DNA of 64,000 nt from Pseudomonas asiatica (GTDB lineage: Bacteria; Pseudomonadota; Gammaproteobacteria; Pseudomonadales; Pseudomonadaceae): NCBI RefSeq assembly GCF_040214835.1, contig NZ_CP157874.1, positions 2,484,001 to 2,548,000 of the forward strand. The letters are read 5' to 3'. How positions within the stretch are numbered: position 1 is the stretch's first letter; each line of letters starts with the position of its first letter. A program made the position numbers and the translations under genes. Positions 8,982-17,536 of this stretch are shown piece by piece. The notes below the pieces were generated by a model. The model ran no database searches and was not told the origin of the DNA. It worked only from the letters and a program-made list of their open reading frames with translations.

Positions 8982-11420
8982 GTGCATTTTCCCCTCCGCA
9001 GTCGCCAACTACGCCTGTCATTGCTCGCCAGTAGCCTGCTCATCGCAATGTCGGCCCAGGGCCGGGAAAAGGTGAACGTCGATCTCCCCGCCGCGCCGCT
9101 GGGCGAGGCCATCAACGCGCTAGCACAGCAGTCTTCGGTGCAGATCATCTTTGCCAGCGATCTCGGTGCAGGCAGAAACGCGCCTGCGGTGAAAGGGCGG
9201 TTCACACCTGAGGAAGCACTTCAAACGCTGCTCAAGGACAGTGGCTTGCAGGTACAGGCCAAGGATGAGCGCACGTTCGTCATCGTCGCGCAGGGTACCC
9301 CTGCATCCAGCCCCGCACCCCACAGCGTGCCCGTGGAAATGGCGCAGATGGAAATCACCGCCTCGCGCACCAGCAGCAGCCTGGTTTCCGCAACGCGGCA
9401 ATCCACCGTTCTGGAGCATGAACAACTGCAGGAGCTGCGCCAGGGTTCAGAAAGCCTGGCCACGGTACTCGCCAAGGCGATTCCTGGCATGTCCGACTCC
9501 AGCCGCACCGTCACCGAGTATGGCCAGACCCTGCGCGGGCGCAGCATGCTGGTCATGGTCGACGGGGTGCCGCTCAATACCAACCGCGACTCTTCGCGCA
9601 ACCTGGCCAACATCGACCCGGCACTGATCGAACGGGTCGAAGTCATCCGTGGCAGCAGCGCCATCTACGGCAGCGGCGCCACGGGGGGCATCATCTCCAT
9701 CACCACACGGCCTGCAGGTGGCGAAAATCGTGCCGAAACCAGCCTGAGCGCCACCTCGCCGCTCACCCGCCTGGGCAGCGATGGCCTGGGGGGGCAGTTC
9801 CAGCAGTATTTCGCAGGCTCTCAGGGTGCGGTGGACTACTCGTTCGACTTCGGTACCCGCCACATTGGTGCCTCGTACGATGCGCATGGCGACCGGATCG
9901 CCCCGGAGCCCAGTCAAGGCGACCTGTTCGATTCGAACATCTACAACATTGGCGGCAAGCTGGGGCTGCACATCGACGAGAACCAGCGAATCCAGCTTGC
10001 AGTCAGCCACTACGACGCCCGCCAGGACACAGACTACGCTACAGACCCAAGCGTCGCGAAACTCCCCGCAGGCTCTGTGCCGGCCAATGCCATCAAGGGC
10101 CTGGACCTCGACGAGCAGAACCGCATTCGCAACACCCTGGTGAACCTGGAGTACGAGAATCTCGACATTCTCGGAAGCCGGCTTTCTGCCCAGATGTACT
10201 ACCGTGACTACTTCACCCGCTTCACCCCGTTCGACGCCCGGGCCGTTGCCACCCGTGGCGGCAACATCGACCAGATCATGCAGAACAGTGAAGTCTTCGG
10301 CAGCCGCCTGACCCTGCGCACGCCACTTGGCGACAGCGGCAGTACCGAGCTGGTGTGGGGTGGCGACTATAACCAGGAGCGCAGCGACATGCCGCTCGAC
10401 GTCTTCGACCCGGCGGCTTATGACGCCAGTGGCGGTTTGGTTTTCGACAAGACCGGCAAGCTCACCTACATGCCCCCGCTGAGGACGCGAAGCGCCGGAG
10501 CGTTCGCCCAGCTGCAGCATCGCTTCGACGAGCATTGGTCTATCGACGGCGGCCTGCGCTACGAATACTCCACCGCCGAGTTCGATGACTTCGTTCCGTT
10601 GTCTGAATCCACGGCTGCCTCCCCGGTGGCGGTGAAGGGTGGCGACATTGATTACGATGCGGTTCTGTCGAACCTGGGCATCGTCTACTCACCGGTACTT
10701 GGCCAGGAAATCTACGCCTCTTTCAGCCAGGGCTTTCAATTGCCCGATGTGGGCATTCAGTTGCGCAATGCGCGCCGTGGTTTCGACATCGACGCATCGA
10801 ACCTGGAACCGGTCAAGACCAACAACTATGAGCTTGGCTGGCGAGGAGAGCTGGGTAGCAACACCCTCGGCACCTTGGCGCTGTTCTACACCACCTCCAA
10901 ACTGGGGGATGTGCAAAGTTTCAATAATGGCCTGATTCTGACCCGCACCAAGGAGCGCATCTACGGCGCTGAAGCCAGTGCCGATTGGCTATCGGACGAT
11001 GCGGTGTGGGGCGCAGGGGGGAGTGCGACCTGGATGCGCGGGCGAGAAAAACCGGACGGCAAAGGCTGGCAAGACATGACCGGCTATCGCGTTCCGCCGC
11101 TGAAGCTGACCGCCTACGTGCAATACAAGCCGACCCTGGATTGGAGCAACCGCTTGCAAGCCACGTTCTTCGACGCCAAGGACTACAGGCTCGATGGCGT
11201 GGACAGCTTTGGTCGACATCAGGTGAGCAGCTATACGACAGTCGACCTGGTCAGCCAGTACCAGATCTCCACTGACGACAAGGTGAGCGTCGGCATCCAG
11301 AACCTGTTCAACCGCGACTACTACCCGCTCTACAGCCAATTGCTGCGCAATAACAACAACACCAGCCACTTGCCGGCACCCGGCACTGTGTTGACTGCCA
11401 GCTATACGCACAATTGGTAA
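8982..11420 (+). CDS. TonB-dependent siderophore receptor with N-terminal signalling (STN) domain
   Basis: 812 residues from a GTG preceded by AAGGAA. A signal peptide (about 1-27) is followed by a secretin/TonB short N-terminal signalling domain (about 30-90, beginning VNVDLPAAPLGEAINALAQQ), a linker with the TonB-box-like stretch around QMEITAS, a plug domain containing LRGRSMLVMVDGVPLN and IERVEVIRGSSAIYGSGATGG, and a beta barrel ending in SYTHNW with a terminal aromatic residue. STN receptors both import the ferric siderophore and signal to FecR. The siderophore is not identifiable. The 77-base gap to fecR has no clear terminator. Confidence 0.94.
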   Translation: MHFPLRSRQLRLSLLASSLLIAMSAQGREKVNVDLPAAPLGEAINALAQQSSVQIIFASDLGAGRNAPAVKGRFTPEEALQTLLKDSGLQVQAKDERTFVIVAQGTPASSPAPHSVPVEMAQMEITASRTSSSLVSATRQSTVLEHEQLQELRQGSESLATVLAKAIPGMSDSSRTVTEYGQTLRGRSMLVMVDGVPLNTNRDSSRNLANIDPALIERVEVIRGSSAIYGSGATGGIISITTRPAGGENRAETSLSATSPLTRLGSDGLGGQFQQYFAGSQGAVDYSFDFGTRHIGASYDAHGDRIAPEPSQGDLFDSNIYNIGGKLGLHIDENQRIQLAVSHYDARQDTDYATDPSVAKLPAGSVPANAIKGLDLDEQNRIRNTLVNLEYENLDILGSRLSAQMYYRDYFTRFTPFDARAVATRGGNIDQIMQNSEVFGSRLTLRTPLGDSGSTELVWGGDYNQERSDMPLDVFDPAAYDASGGLVFDKTGKLTYMPPLRTRSAGAFAQLQHRFDEHWSIDGGLRYEYSTAEFDDFVPLSESTAASPVAVKGGDIDYDAVLSNLGIVYSPVLGQEIYASFSQGFQLPDVGIQLRNARRGFDIDASNLEPVKTNNYELGWRGELGSNTLGTLALFYTTSKLGDVQSFNNGLILTRTKERIYGAEASADWLSDDAVWGAGGSATWMRGREKPDGKGWQDMTGYRVPPLKLTAYVQYKPTLDWSNRLQATFFDAKDYRLDGVDSFGRHQVSSYTTVDLVSQYQISTDDKVSVGIQNLFNRDYYPLYSQLLRNNNNTSHLPAPGTVLTASYTHNW

Positions 11421-11434
11421 GGTGCTGAGCAATC

Positions 11435-11459
11435 ACCGGGCCGGTATCGAGCCCGGTGG
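11435..11459 (+). terminator. Terminator-like hairpin after the TonB receptor gene
   Basis: CACCGGGC (11435-11442) and GCCCGGTG (11452-11459) pair perfectly over eight bases with a nine-base loop, 14 bases after the receptor stop codon. Only a short T-rich stretch follows. The rest of the 11421-11693 gap shows no convincing gene. Confidence 0.5.
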
Positions 11460-11693
11460 TCATTTACATGTTTCGCTCTACCAGGCATGAGGAAGGTGGA
11501 GCGGACTATCTATATTTGGCAGATAGCGCTCAGTGCCAATGCTGTCGGCCTGGGGACAGTGTTCAGACAGTTTGCGTTGCTGCTGTACAGGACAAGCCTG
11601 AGGGCTACCCGCTGAAAGCGGCAGTTGATCGTTGCATGCCTGGTGGCATGGCAGGTGCAGTAACTGTGTTGAATACTTTTGAGGTCTGATCAC

Positions 11694-12239
11694 ATGGAAC
11701 CCGTCAGCCTGCTACCCAAGCTCCTTGTTCGCAAGCCCGTCAGCGCTGATGCCGCTGCCATTGCCATCCTTCACATCCGCAGTTGGCAGAGCGCCTATGA
11801 AGGGCTGTTGTCGAGCCGTTACCTGAGCGCCCTGGACAGCAGTGTGGAACGCCGTGTGGGTTTCCTGAGGCAGGCAATCGAGTCTGGCAATCCTTCCATT
11901 CGCGTAGCCGAATTGAATGGGCAGGTGGTTGGCTGGGTTTCCTTCGGCCCTAGCCGCGATCAGGACGCTGTGGATGGCACTGCCGAACTGATGGCGATCT
12001 ATTTGGCCCCGACCTTCTGGGCGCATGGCATAGGTACGGCTCTGTGGGCAGAGGCCCTGCAGGCGATAAGGAACAATGGGTATCAGCGGGTCTGCGCATG
12101 GGTACTTGATGGCAACGAGCGCGCCAAACGCTTTTACCTCAAGCATGGTTTCACTGCGCAGGCTGCAAGCCAGCGCGTCTTTGAAGAGAACAGTGAGCCA
12201 CTTGCGATAACCCGCTTTGGCTTGATGCTCGAACCCTGA
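11694..12239 (+). CDS. GNAT family N-acetyltransferase
   Basis: 181 residues from ATG 11694, preceded by GAGG nine bases upstream; a TTG at 11679 would add only five residues. The acetyl-CoA binding segment is visible as ELMAIYLAPTFWAHGIGTAL, with the pyrophosphate loop in HGIGTAL, followed by the typical RVCAWVLDGNERAKRFYLKHGF of motif B. The N-terminal AIAILHIRSWQSAYEGLL pattern is frequent in GNATs acting on small molecules or antibiotics. The substrate is unknown. A second, larger GNAT gene follows 70 bases downstream, so the two may have arisen by duplication. Confidence 0.88.
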   Translation: MEPVSLLPKLLVRKPVSADAAAIAILHIRSWQSAYEGLLSSRYLSALDSSVERRVGFLRQAIESGNPSIRVAELNGQVVGWVSFGPSRDQDAVDGTAELMAIYLAPTFWAHGIGTALWAEALQAIRNNGYQRVCAWVLDGNERAKRFYLKHGFTAQAASQRVFEENSEPLAITRFGLMLEP

Positions 12240-12309
12240 CGAGGCTTTTTCGCTCTGCGTGCTTCAGGCCAAATGGCACGAACAAATGGCGAATCAAAGG
12301 AGAGCGCAC

Positions 12310-13296
12310 ATGGACTTGCTCATTGCCCCGGCAGCCCCTGAGGACCTGGCAGGCATCGCGGCCGTGACGGTGAAGGCCTGGCAGACAACGTTTCAGGGCA
12401 TCCTGCCGGATGCATTTCTGGCCGGATTGACCACCGAGGCTCAGCAACAACGGCATCAGGCCCTGTTCGCTGTCAGTGGCGTGATCTACCACGTGGCCAA
12501 GGTAGCGGGCGAGATCGTCGGCTTCTGCTCGGGAGGGCCGAACCGAAGCCCGGGGTTCGGGGAGGCTAACGAGCTCTATGGTCTTTATCTGCTGCCGCAT
12601 TGGCAAGGACAGGGCGTTGGGCGCCAGCTGCTGCTGGCCGTGGCGATGCAGCTGCAAGCGCCGGGCCGGCAAGGTTTGCTCGCCTGGGTGCTGACGGATA
12701 ACCCGAATCGGTACTTCTACCGACGCTGCGGTGGCCGGGAGGCGTCTGTACGGTCCATTGAACTGGCAGGGCAATCACGGCCGCTGACGGGTTATCGTTG
12801 GTCGTCTGCCCCTCCAGCCGATACCCGAGTGTTCAATCCAGACCATTACCTTGAAACGCTCGGTGGGCGCGTGTTCAGCCAATCGCGCAACGCCGACGCT
12901 TGGCGGCTCACCCTGCTGGCGCTGGAGGCTGCGCTAACGCGCAGTGGCCCGAAAGCGCGATTGCTGTTTGTCGTGGGCATGCAAGCTGCGGGGAAAACCA
13001 CCTGGATCGAGCAGCATCGTGGGGCAGGGGATGATAACGGTTGCCTGTATTTCGATGCAGCACTGCCGCGGCGCGTGCATCGTGCACCAATTCTGGCGTT
13101 GGCCGCGCGCGTTGGCGTGCCGGTCTCGGCGGTCTGGGTTCGTGCCTCGGTGGAGCAGGCACTGGCACGCAATGCGTTACGCCGCGCGGATCATCAAGTG
13201 CCGCGGGAGAGTATCGAGGCAGTTGCGGCTGCATTCGAGCCGCCTTGCAGGTCAGAGGGGTTTGTCGAGGTTGTCGAAGTAACGGGCAACGATTGA
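12310..13296 (+). CDS. Two-domain protein: GNAT acetyltransferase fused to a P-loop (AAA_33/zeta-like) kinase domain
   Basis: 328 residues from ATG 12310, which has AAAGGAGA upstream; a GTG at 12259 lacks a comparable site. Residues 1 to about 165 form a GNAT domain with ELYGLYLLPHWQGQGVGRQL, giving the acetyl-CoA loop QGQGVG at about 99-104. A linker leads to a second domain with a Walker A motif GMQAAGKTT at about 223-231, a following acidic strand CLYFDAAL and a C-terminal lid with the repeated arginines in ARNALRRADHQVP, as in polynucleotide-kinase and zeta-toxin-type P-loop kinases. What the two activities do together is unknown; the frame is continuous, so this is not a sequencing join of two genes. 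Confidence 0.75.
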   Translation: MDLLIAPAAPEDLAGIAAVTVKAWQTTFQGILPDAFLAGLTTEAQQQRHQALFAVSGVIYHVAKVAGEIVGFCSGGPNRSPGFGEANELYGLYLLPHWQGQGVGRQLLLAVAMQLQAPGRQGLLAWVLTDNPNRYFYRRCGGREASVRSIELAGQSRPLTGYRWSSAPPADTRVFNPDHYLETLGGRVFSQSRNADAWRLTLLALEAALTRSGPKARLLFVVGMQAAGKTTWIEQHRGAGDDNGCLYFDAALPRRVHRAPILALAARVGVPVSAVWVRASVEQALARNALRRADHQVPRESIEAVAAAFEPPCRSEGFVEVVEVTGND

Positions 13297-13377
13297 GATG
13301 GCCACTCCTCCAATCGCGTGAAGTAGAACCTGGCTTAACCTGGTTCGCCAGCATGGAAGCCTTCCTGGAAAACGGTA

Positions 13378-13408
13378 TTGACCTCGAGTTAAGTGGAGGT
13401 TCTAGAGT
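13378..13408 (+). promoter_or_regulatory. SoxR-like (MerR-family) promoter
   Basis: -35 TTGACC (13378-13383), a 19-base spacer, then -10 TAGAGT (13403-13408). The dyad at 13382-13399, CCTCGAGTTAAGTGGAGG, matches 15 of 18 bases of the palindrome CCTCAAGTTAACTTGAGG that I know as the SoxR-box type. Spacer length and dyad position fit activation by a MerR-family protein. The downstream gene starts at 13461. No MerR gene adjoins it, so the regulator would act from elsewhere. Confidence 0.6.
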
Positions 13409-13460
13409 GTCGTCCGGACTCTCTCGCAACTTCCGGAAACGAACTCACAAAGGACCAGGA

Positions 13461-13946
13461 ATGGACACTCCGACCTCACTGCTGATTTTCCAGATCACCT
13501 GCTGCATTGGCTTGAGCCTGTGGCTGAGCATCAGTCTGATCAACAACCTGCATGCCTTTGCCAGTTCGGCCGGGGCGATCGGGGCGACCATGTCGATGGC
13601 GCCGCTGGCCCAACCGCCCGCAATCAGCCTCCCACTGCTGGGGCGAGCGATGACCTCTCCCTCTCTCCATCGCCTGGCCTTGTCGATCATCGTGCTGATA
13701 CAGGCCGCCGCCGCCCTCACGGCCTGGGTCGGGTGCTATGAGCTGGTGCTTGGCGCCGGCCTGGAGGCTTCGCTGCCCTGGTTGAATCTGGCCTTGAGCG
13801 CAGCGCTCGGCTTCCTGCTCGCCATGCTGCTGGGCGGGATATGGTTCGGCTACTGGATCCGTCAGGAAGGGTTGCAACTGACCCATCTGCTGCTGATGGT
13901 CTGGGTCCTGCTGCACTTCGTTGTACTCAATGCCCGGTGGAGTTGA
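13461..13946 (+). CDS. DUF2165-type small integral membrane protein
   Basis: 161 residues from ATG 13461, which follows AAAGGACCAGGA. There are four predicted membrane helices, at about 7-27, 72-95, 105-130 and 138-158. The pattern of an N-terminal helix with LWLSISLINNL, a loop, a helix beginning HRLALSIIVLIQ and a helix ending GGIWFGYW matches the DUF2165 family as I know it. No function is established for the family. Together with the SDR gene 42 bases downstream it probably forms a two-gene unit under the SoxR-like promoter. Confidence 0.7.
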   Translation: MDTPTSLLIFQITCCIGLSLWLSISLINNLHAFASSAGAIGATMSMAPLAQPPAISLPLLGRAMTSPSLHRLALSIIVLIQAAAALTAWVGCYELVLGAGLEASLPWLNLALSAALGFLLAMLLGGIWFGYWIRQEGLQLTHLLLMVWVLLHFVVLNARWS

Positions 13947-13988
13947 TCGGTCGATGGATACTTGCAGGATGCCAGGAAGGAGCAACAG

Positions 13989-14705
13989 ATGAAGACGATG
14001 ATCGTAGGCGCCAGCAGAGGGTTGGGCCGTGCCTTGCTCGAAGGGCTCGGCAAGCCAGGGGACACGCTGATCGGCGTATCCCGCAAACAGCCGGTCGACC
14101 TGGCCCTTGCCTCGGGCATCGATCTGCACTGGATCGATGCCGACCTTGCCAAGCCAACGGCAGCTGTCGCACAGATCGCGGATCGAACACCTGCCGATCT
14201 GGATGTCCTGATCTGCAACGTCGGCATCTGGGAAGAACACGCCTTCAGCGAGCACTACGCATTCCTCGACGACAGCGACGAATCGATCACCAGGCTGGTC
14301 GAGGTGAACATCACCGCCACGCTGCTTCTGCTCAAGCGGCTGGTGCCGAAGTTGCTGGGTGCGCCCCGGCCGCAGTTGATCCTCACCGGTTCGACCTCGG
14401 CCCTTCGCCAGAGCGGGCGCCCGGAGGTGGCGTTCGGTGCCTCCAAGTTCGCCCTCAACGGCATGGCTGATGCGCTACGCGAAGGCTTCAGGGATGACAA
14501 CCTGGCGGTGACCGTGCTTCAACTGGGTTACCTGAATACCGACGACTCCCTGAGCACACCATTGGCGCAAGCCGCAGCACGAGGCGAACGGCGCCAGGTA
14601 CCCGTGCATGATGTGGTCACCATGGTCGACGCGCTGTTGCGCTTGTCCGAGGCTTCGTTCGTAAGGGAGCTGATCTTGCCGGCGATCGGCGATGAGCGCT
14701 TCTGA
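13989..14705 (+). CDS. SDR family protein lacking the catalytic tyrosine
   Basis: 238 residues from ATG 13989, with AGGAAGGAGC just upstream. The Rossmann loop GASRGLG (7-13) marks a classical short-chain dehydrogenase. The expected YxxxK is FGASK at 149-153: the codon at the tyrosine position is TTC, so the catalytic tyrosine is replaced by phenylalanine while the lysine stays. The catalytic serine region is present as TGSTS (about 133-137), and NNAG is altered to CNVG. Either the protein has an unusual mechanism or it is a binding or regulatory SDR. It probably shares a transcript with the upstream DUF2165 gene. Confidence 0.8.
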   Translation: MKTMIVGASRGLGRALLEGLGKPGDTLIGVSRKQPVDLALASGIDLHWIDADLAKPTAAVAQIADRTPADLDVLICNVGIWEEHAFSEHYAFLDDSDESITRLVEVNITATLLLLKRLVPKLLGAPRPQLILTGSTSALRQSGRPEVAFGASKFALNGMADALREGFRDDNLAVTVLQLGYLNTDDSLSTPLAQAAARGERRQVPVHDVVTMVDALLRLSEASFVRELILPAIGDERF

Positions 14706-14727
14706 CGCCAAAGCTGCCATTCAGCAC

Positions 14728-15732
14728 TCACGTTTGGTGGCTGTGCTGCCTCCGGTACTCGCCCGGTGTCATGCCTGTCCAGGCTTTGAAGGCGCGCAGG
14801 AAAGAATTGGCATCCATGAACCCGATCAGGAACGCAATTTCCCCGGGGGACAGGGTTGAGCGAGACAGGTAATGGCAAGCCAGGCCCTGACGCGTGCCAT
14901 TGAGTATCTCCTGATAGTTCAGCGCCTCGTCTGCAAGATGACGCTGGAGTGAGCGCTTGCTCATCGCCAGACGACTGGAGACATCATGGATGCTGCTCCG
15001 CCCGCTCGGCAGCATATCGAGCAGCGCGCTGTGTACTCGTTCTTGCGTGGTGGCGCCGGCTTCGAGCTTTGAAAGCCGCGTCCGGAGTTCCGGCTCGAAG
15101 AATTGCCACATGGCAACGTTCTCGGTAAGGAAGGGGCGCGCAGCATCTTCTTTGGAGAAGCGAATACGATTGCAGTTGCCTTGTCGCAAGATACATCCCA
15201 GGAACTCTTCGCACGGTTTTGCTGGTTCGGGCAGCGCAACCAGCTCTGCCTCCAGCGGGGTGATCGTTTGCCTTGTGGCGAGGCGCGCCAGGTGGGTAAG
15301 GAAAACCAGTTCCATCGCAAGGAGGCTGCGCGGGAGCGGACGGTCGTATCCGTAGCACTCGATAAAAACCTCGGTATAAGCGTCGTGGAAGACCACATCC
15401 AGTGCCAAGGGACCACACAGACGCTTGTACTCGGCAAGCCGGGTGAGCGCTACGTTGAAGTCCGGGCTGCACAGGCAAGCAAAAAGAGCCGGATCGAAGG
15501 CTTCGACTGAAACGGCACCACCGAGTCGCAGTGGTAGATGCGACTCTCCGACCAGCTGCTCAAGGCTTTCGAAAAGTCGAAAATACTCAGGTGGCGAGAG
15601 CACGGAGTCCTTGCGGCTGAATAGATCAGCCGGTAGCTCGGCCAAGGCCAGCAGGTCCCCAGGCGCTACTCCCAAATCAGCAATGATCACCTTCCACCCA
15701 GCATGCACGGCGAAGTTCTTGGCTTGTTTCAT
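14728..15732 (-). CDS. AraC family transcriptional regulator
   Basis: 334 residues. The N-terminal two thirds resemble the Arabinose_bd-type domain of OruR/ArgR-like AraC regulators. The C-terminal 100 residues hold the double helix-turn-helix: IHDVSSRLAMSKRSLQRHL for the first and PGEIAFLIGFMDANSFLRAFKAWTGMTPGEYR for the second, the latter nearly canonical. The gene lies directly downstream of a divergently acting neighbourhood: an SDR gene upstream on the same strand (78-base gap) and another SDR ending convergently 22 bases away. A role in controlling the adjacent SDR at 15811-16593 is plausible but not shown. Confidence 0.9.
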   Translation of the reverse strand: MKQAKNFAVHAGWKVIIADLGVAPGDLLALAELPADLFSRKDSVLSPPEYFRLFESLEQLVGESHLPLRLGGAVSVEAFDPALFACLCSPDFNVALTRLAEYKRLCGPLALDVVFHDAYTEVFIECYGYDRPLPRSLLAMELVFLTHLARLATRQTITPLEAELVALPEPAKPCEEFLGCILRQGNCNRIRFSKEDAARPFLTENVAMWQFFEPELRTRLSKLEAGATTQERVHSALLDMLPSGRSSIHDVSSRLAMSKRSLQRHLADEALNYQEILNGTRQGLACHYLSRSTLSPGEIAFLIGFMDANSFLRAFKAWTGMTPGEYRRQHSHQT

Positions 15733-15810
15733 TATCGAGGCATCTCTTTGCAGCGCATTGCCTTGGCACGCAAGTCAGCAAGGCGAACGGGTAGGGCTTC
15801 TCTGGCGTTC

Positions 15811-16593
15811 TCAGGATGCCTTTTCCATTGCCTTGCGGGACATCCTGAGCACCAGTTTGCGAGGCAACAGCGGAACAATCCAGTCGAGCATGACGCGCAA
15901 CTTGCCTTCATTGAACGCAACCAGTTCACCGCGCTCCATGGCCTGGTAACCGCATTGCGCCACGGATTGTGCCGTCCTGGCATTGTTCCAGGCATCCACA
16001 CCCTGCAGATCACCTGCGGCGACGAAACCTGTTGCGACCGCGCCAGGGCACAGCGCAGTGGCGGTTACACCGTATTCCCGGGTTTCCTCGGCGATAGCCT
16101 GGGTGAAGGATGTCACGAATGCCTTGGTGGCGTAGTAAACCGCCTGCAGGGGGCCTGGTATGAACGAGGCGGTCGACGAGACGTTGAGAATACGCCCGCG
16201 TCGACGCAACACCATCGCCTTCAGATAATGATGGGTCAGAGCGGTAAGCGCGGCCATGTTCACTTGCATCATGGCTAGATCGGCAGCGATGTCGCGTTCG
16301 ACGAACTTCCCGTGGCCACCGAACCCGGCGTTGTTGATCAGAACGTCGATGGACAACCCCAATGCTTCGGTGGCAGCGAATACCCGATCTGCTGCGCCAG
16401 GATCGGCCAGGTCTTCCACGATTACATACACTTTCACGCCGTATCGAGTCTGAAGTTCGTGCTTGATGGACTCCAGCTTGTCACGCGAGCGCGCTACCAG
16501 GACGACATCGCCACGCTTGGCCGCATGGAGGCGTGCCAGTTCCAGTCCGATGCCACCCGAGGCGCCAGTGATCAATGCGGTGTCAGTAACCAT
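15811..16593 (-). CDS. SDR family NAD(P)-dependent oxidoreductase
   Basis: 260 residues, the usual size of a classical SDR. It has the cofactor loop GASGGIG (about 10-16), the NNAG motif (LINNAGFGG, about 86-94), the catalytic serine in NVSSTASF and the active-site YYATK. All catalytic positions are intact, unlike the SDR at 13989. The C-terminal tail LPRKLVLRMSRKAMEK is basic and hydrophobic, as in SDRs acting on lipophilic substrates near membranes. It lies upstream of the AraC gene on the same strand. Confidence 0.88.
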   Translation of the reverse strand: MVTDTALITGASGGIGLELARLHAAKRGDVVLVARSRDKLESIKHELQTRYGVKVYVIVEDLADPGAADRVFAATEALGLSIDVLINNAGFGGHGKFVERDIAADLAMMQVNMAALTALTHHYLKAMVLRRRGRILNVSSTASFIPGPLQAVYYATKAFVTSFTQAIAEETREYGVTATALCPGAVATGFVAAGDLQGVDAWNNARTAQSVAQCGYQAMERGELVAFNEGKLRVMLDWIVPLLPRKLVLRMSRKAMEKAS

Positions 16594-16844
16594 GTTTTCT
16601 CCTTGCTTGGTGCAATACGTTTGGGCAAGGAGATGCTACGGTGCGGGTTTGGGGATGGCACTAGCGCAAGATGCCATGGCTAATTCCGATTGCGCCAAGC
16701 TGTGGTTCGCGTAACGCGAGCCAAGCGTTATCCATTACTTGATAGCGACTGCTTTCTAGCCGAAGCAGACATCAGGTGTAGCCGCAGTCGAGCCGCAGCT
16801 GGCATGCTTGTTGATCGCTAGCGGGAAGACGCAGGGAGTCTACG

Positions 16845-17351
16845 ATGGAACGGTCTTGCATTACTTATTACCTGGAAATGACCTCGGCTTCCGAGCTGCA
16901 GGAAAAACCACAGCGTCACGACCTTCAGATCATCGAATGTGAAGTGCCTCAGGCGGAATTCAATCGGTTTCTCTACAAGCTGGTAGGAACGCCCTGGGAG
17001 TGGGGCGATCTTGATAGCTGGAGCAGTTCCGAATGGCAGGCACTCGTTGAACAGGAGTGCCACCGTACCTGGGTTGCCTATCACCGCGGCGCGATAGCCG
17101 GCTATTACGAGCTTTATCGCCCCGATGGCTGTAACTGCGAAATCCGCTACTTCGGGTTGGCACCGCAGTTTCTAGGGTGTGGCTTCGGCGGGGCACTCTT
17201 GAGTCACGCTGTTCGATCTGCGTGGGAATGGCAAGGTACAGAGCGGGTGTGGGTACACACATGCACGTTCGACCATCCTGCCGCGCTTGGAAATTATAAG
17301 GCGCGCGGATTTCGTGTTTTCAAGCAGGAGGAGACGCAGCCAAGCCAATGA
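16845..17351 (+). CDS. GNAT family N-acetyltransferase
   Basis: 168 residues from ATG 16845, with AGGGAG upstream. The acetyl-CoA site is EIRYFGLAPQFLGCGFGGAL, where LGCGFGG takes the place of the usual R/QGxGxG/A, followed by VWVHTCTFDHPAALGNYKARGF as motif B. The start of the fold is EWQALVEQECHRTWVAYHRGAIAGYYELY. Nothing points to a specific substrate. The 251-base gap before it (16594-16844) shows no gene or clear regulatory element. Confidence 0.85.
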   Translation: MERSCITYYLEMTSASELQEKPQRHDLQIIECEVPQAEFNRFLYKLVGTPWEWGDLDSWSSSEWQALVEQECHRTWVAYHRGAIAGYYELYRPDGCNCEIRYFGLAPQFLGCGFGGALLSHAVRSAWEWQGTERVWVHTCTFDHPAALGNYKARGFRVFKQEETQPSQ

Positions 17352-17451
17352 GCGCTGACGCCAGACTGCGAAAGCTCGCCATGGAAGAAGGCGGCCGTTC
17401 ACGAGTGGCCGTTTTCGACCCATTGCGGTCATTTTGCCCCACAGCAATCAT

Positions 17452-17536
17452 TGTGGGAGCGGGTTCACCCGCGAACACCGGCACGGCCGGTGCCATCCAC
17501 CGCGGCGCCTGCTTCGCGGGTAAACCCGCTCCCACA
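17452..17536. repeat. REP-type inverted pair
   Basis: Two 24-base arms face each other: 17452-17475 (TGTGGGAGCGGGTTCACCCG...) and 17513-17536 (...CGGGTAAACCCGCTCCCACA), identical in inverted form except one base. The core matches the REP element described for P. putida. Between them lies a smaller palindrome (CCGGCACGGCCGG). Confidence 0.85.

Noticed and set aside
11456..11689. Small open frame of 77 codons between the TonB receptor and GNAT genes
   Set aside because: It starts at a weak position next to a terminator hairpin, has no ribosome site and no recognisable family pattern.
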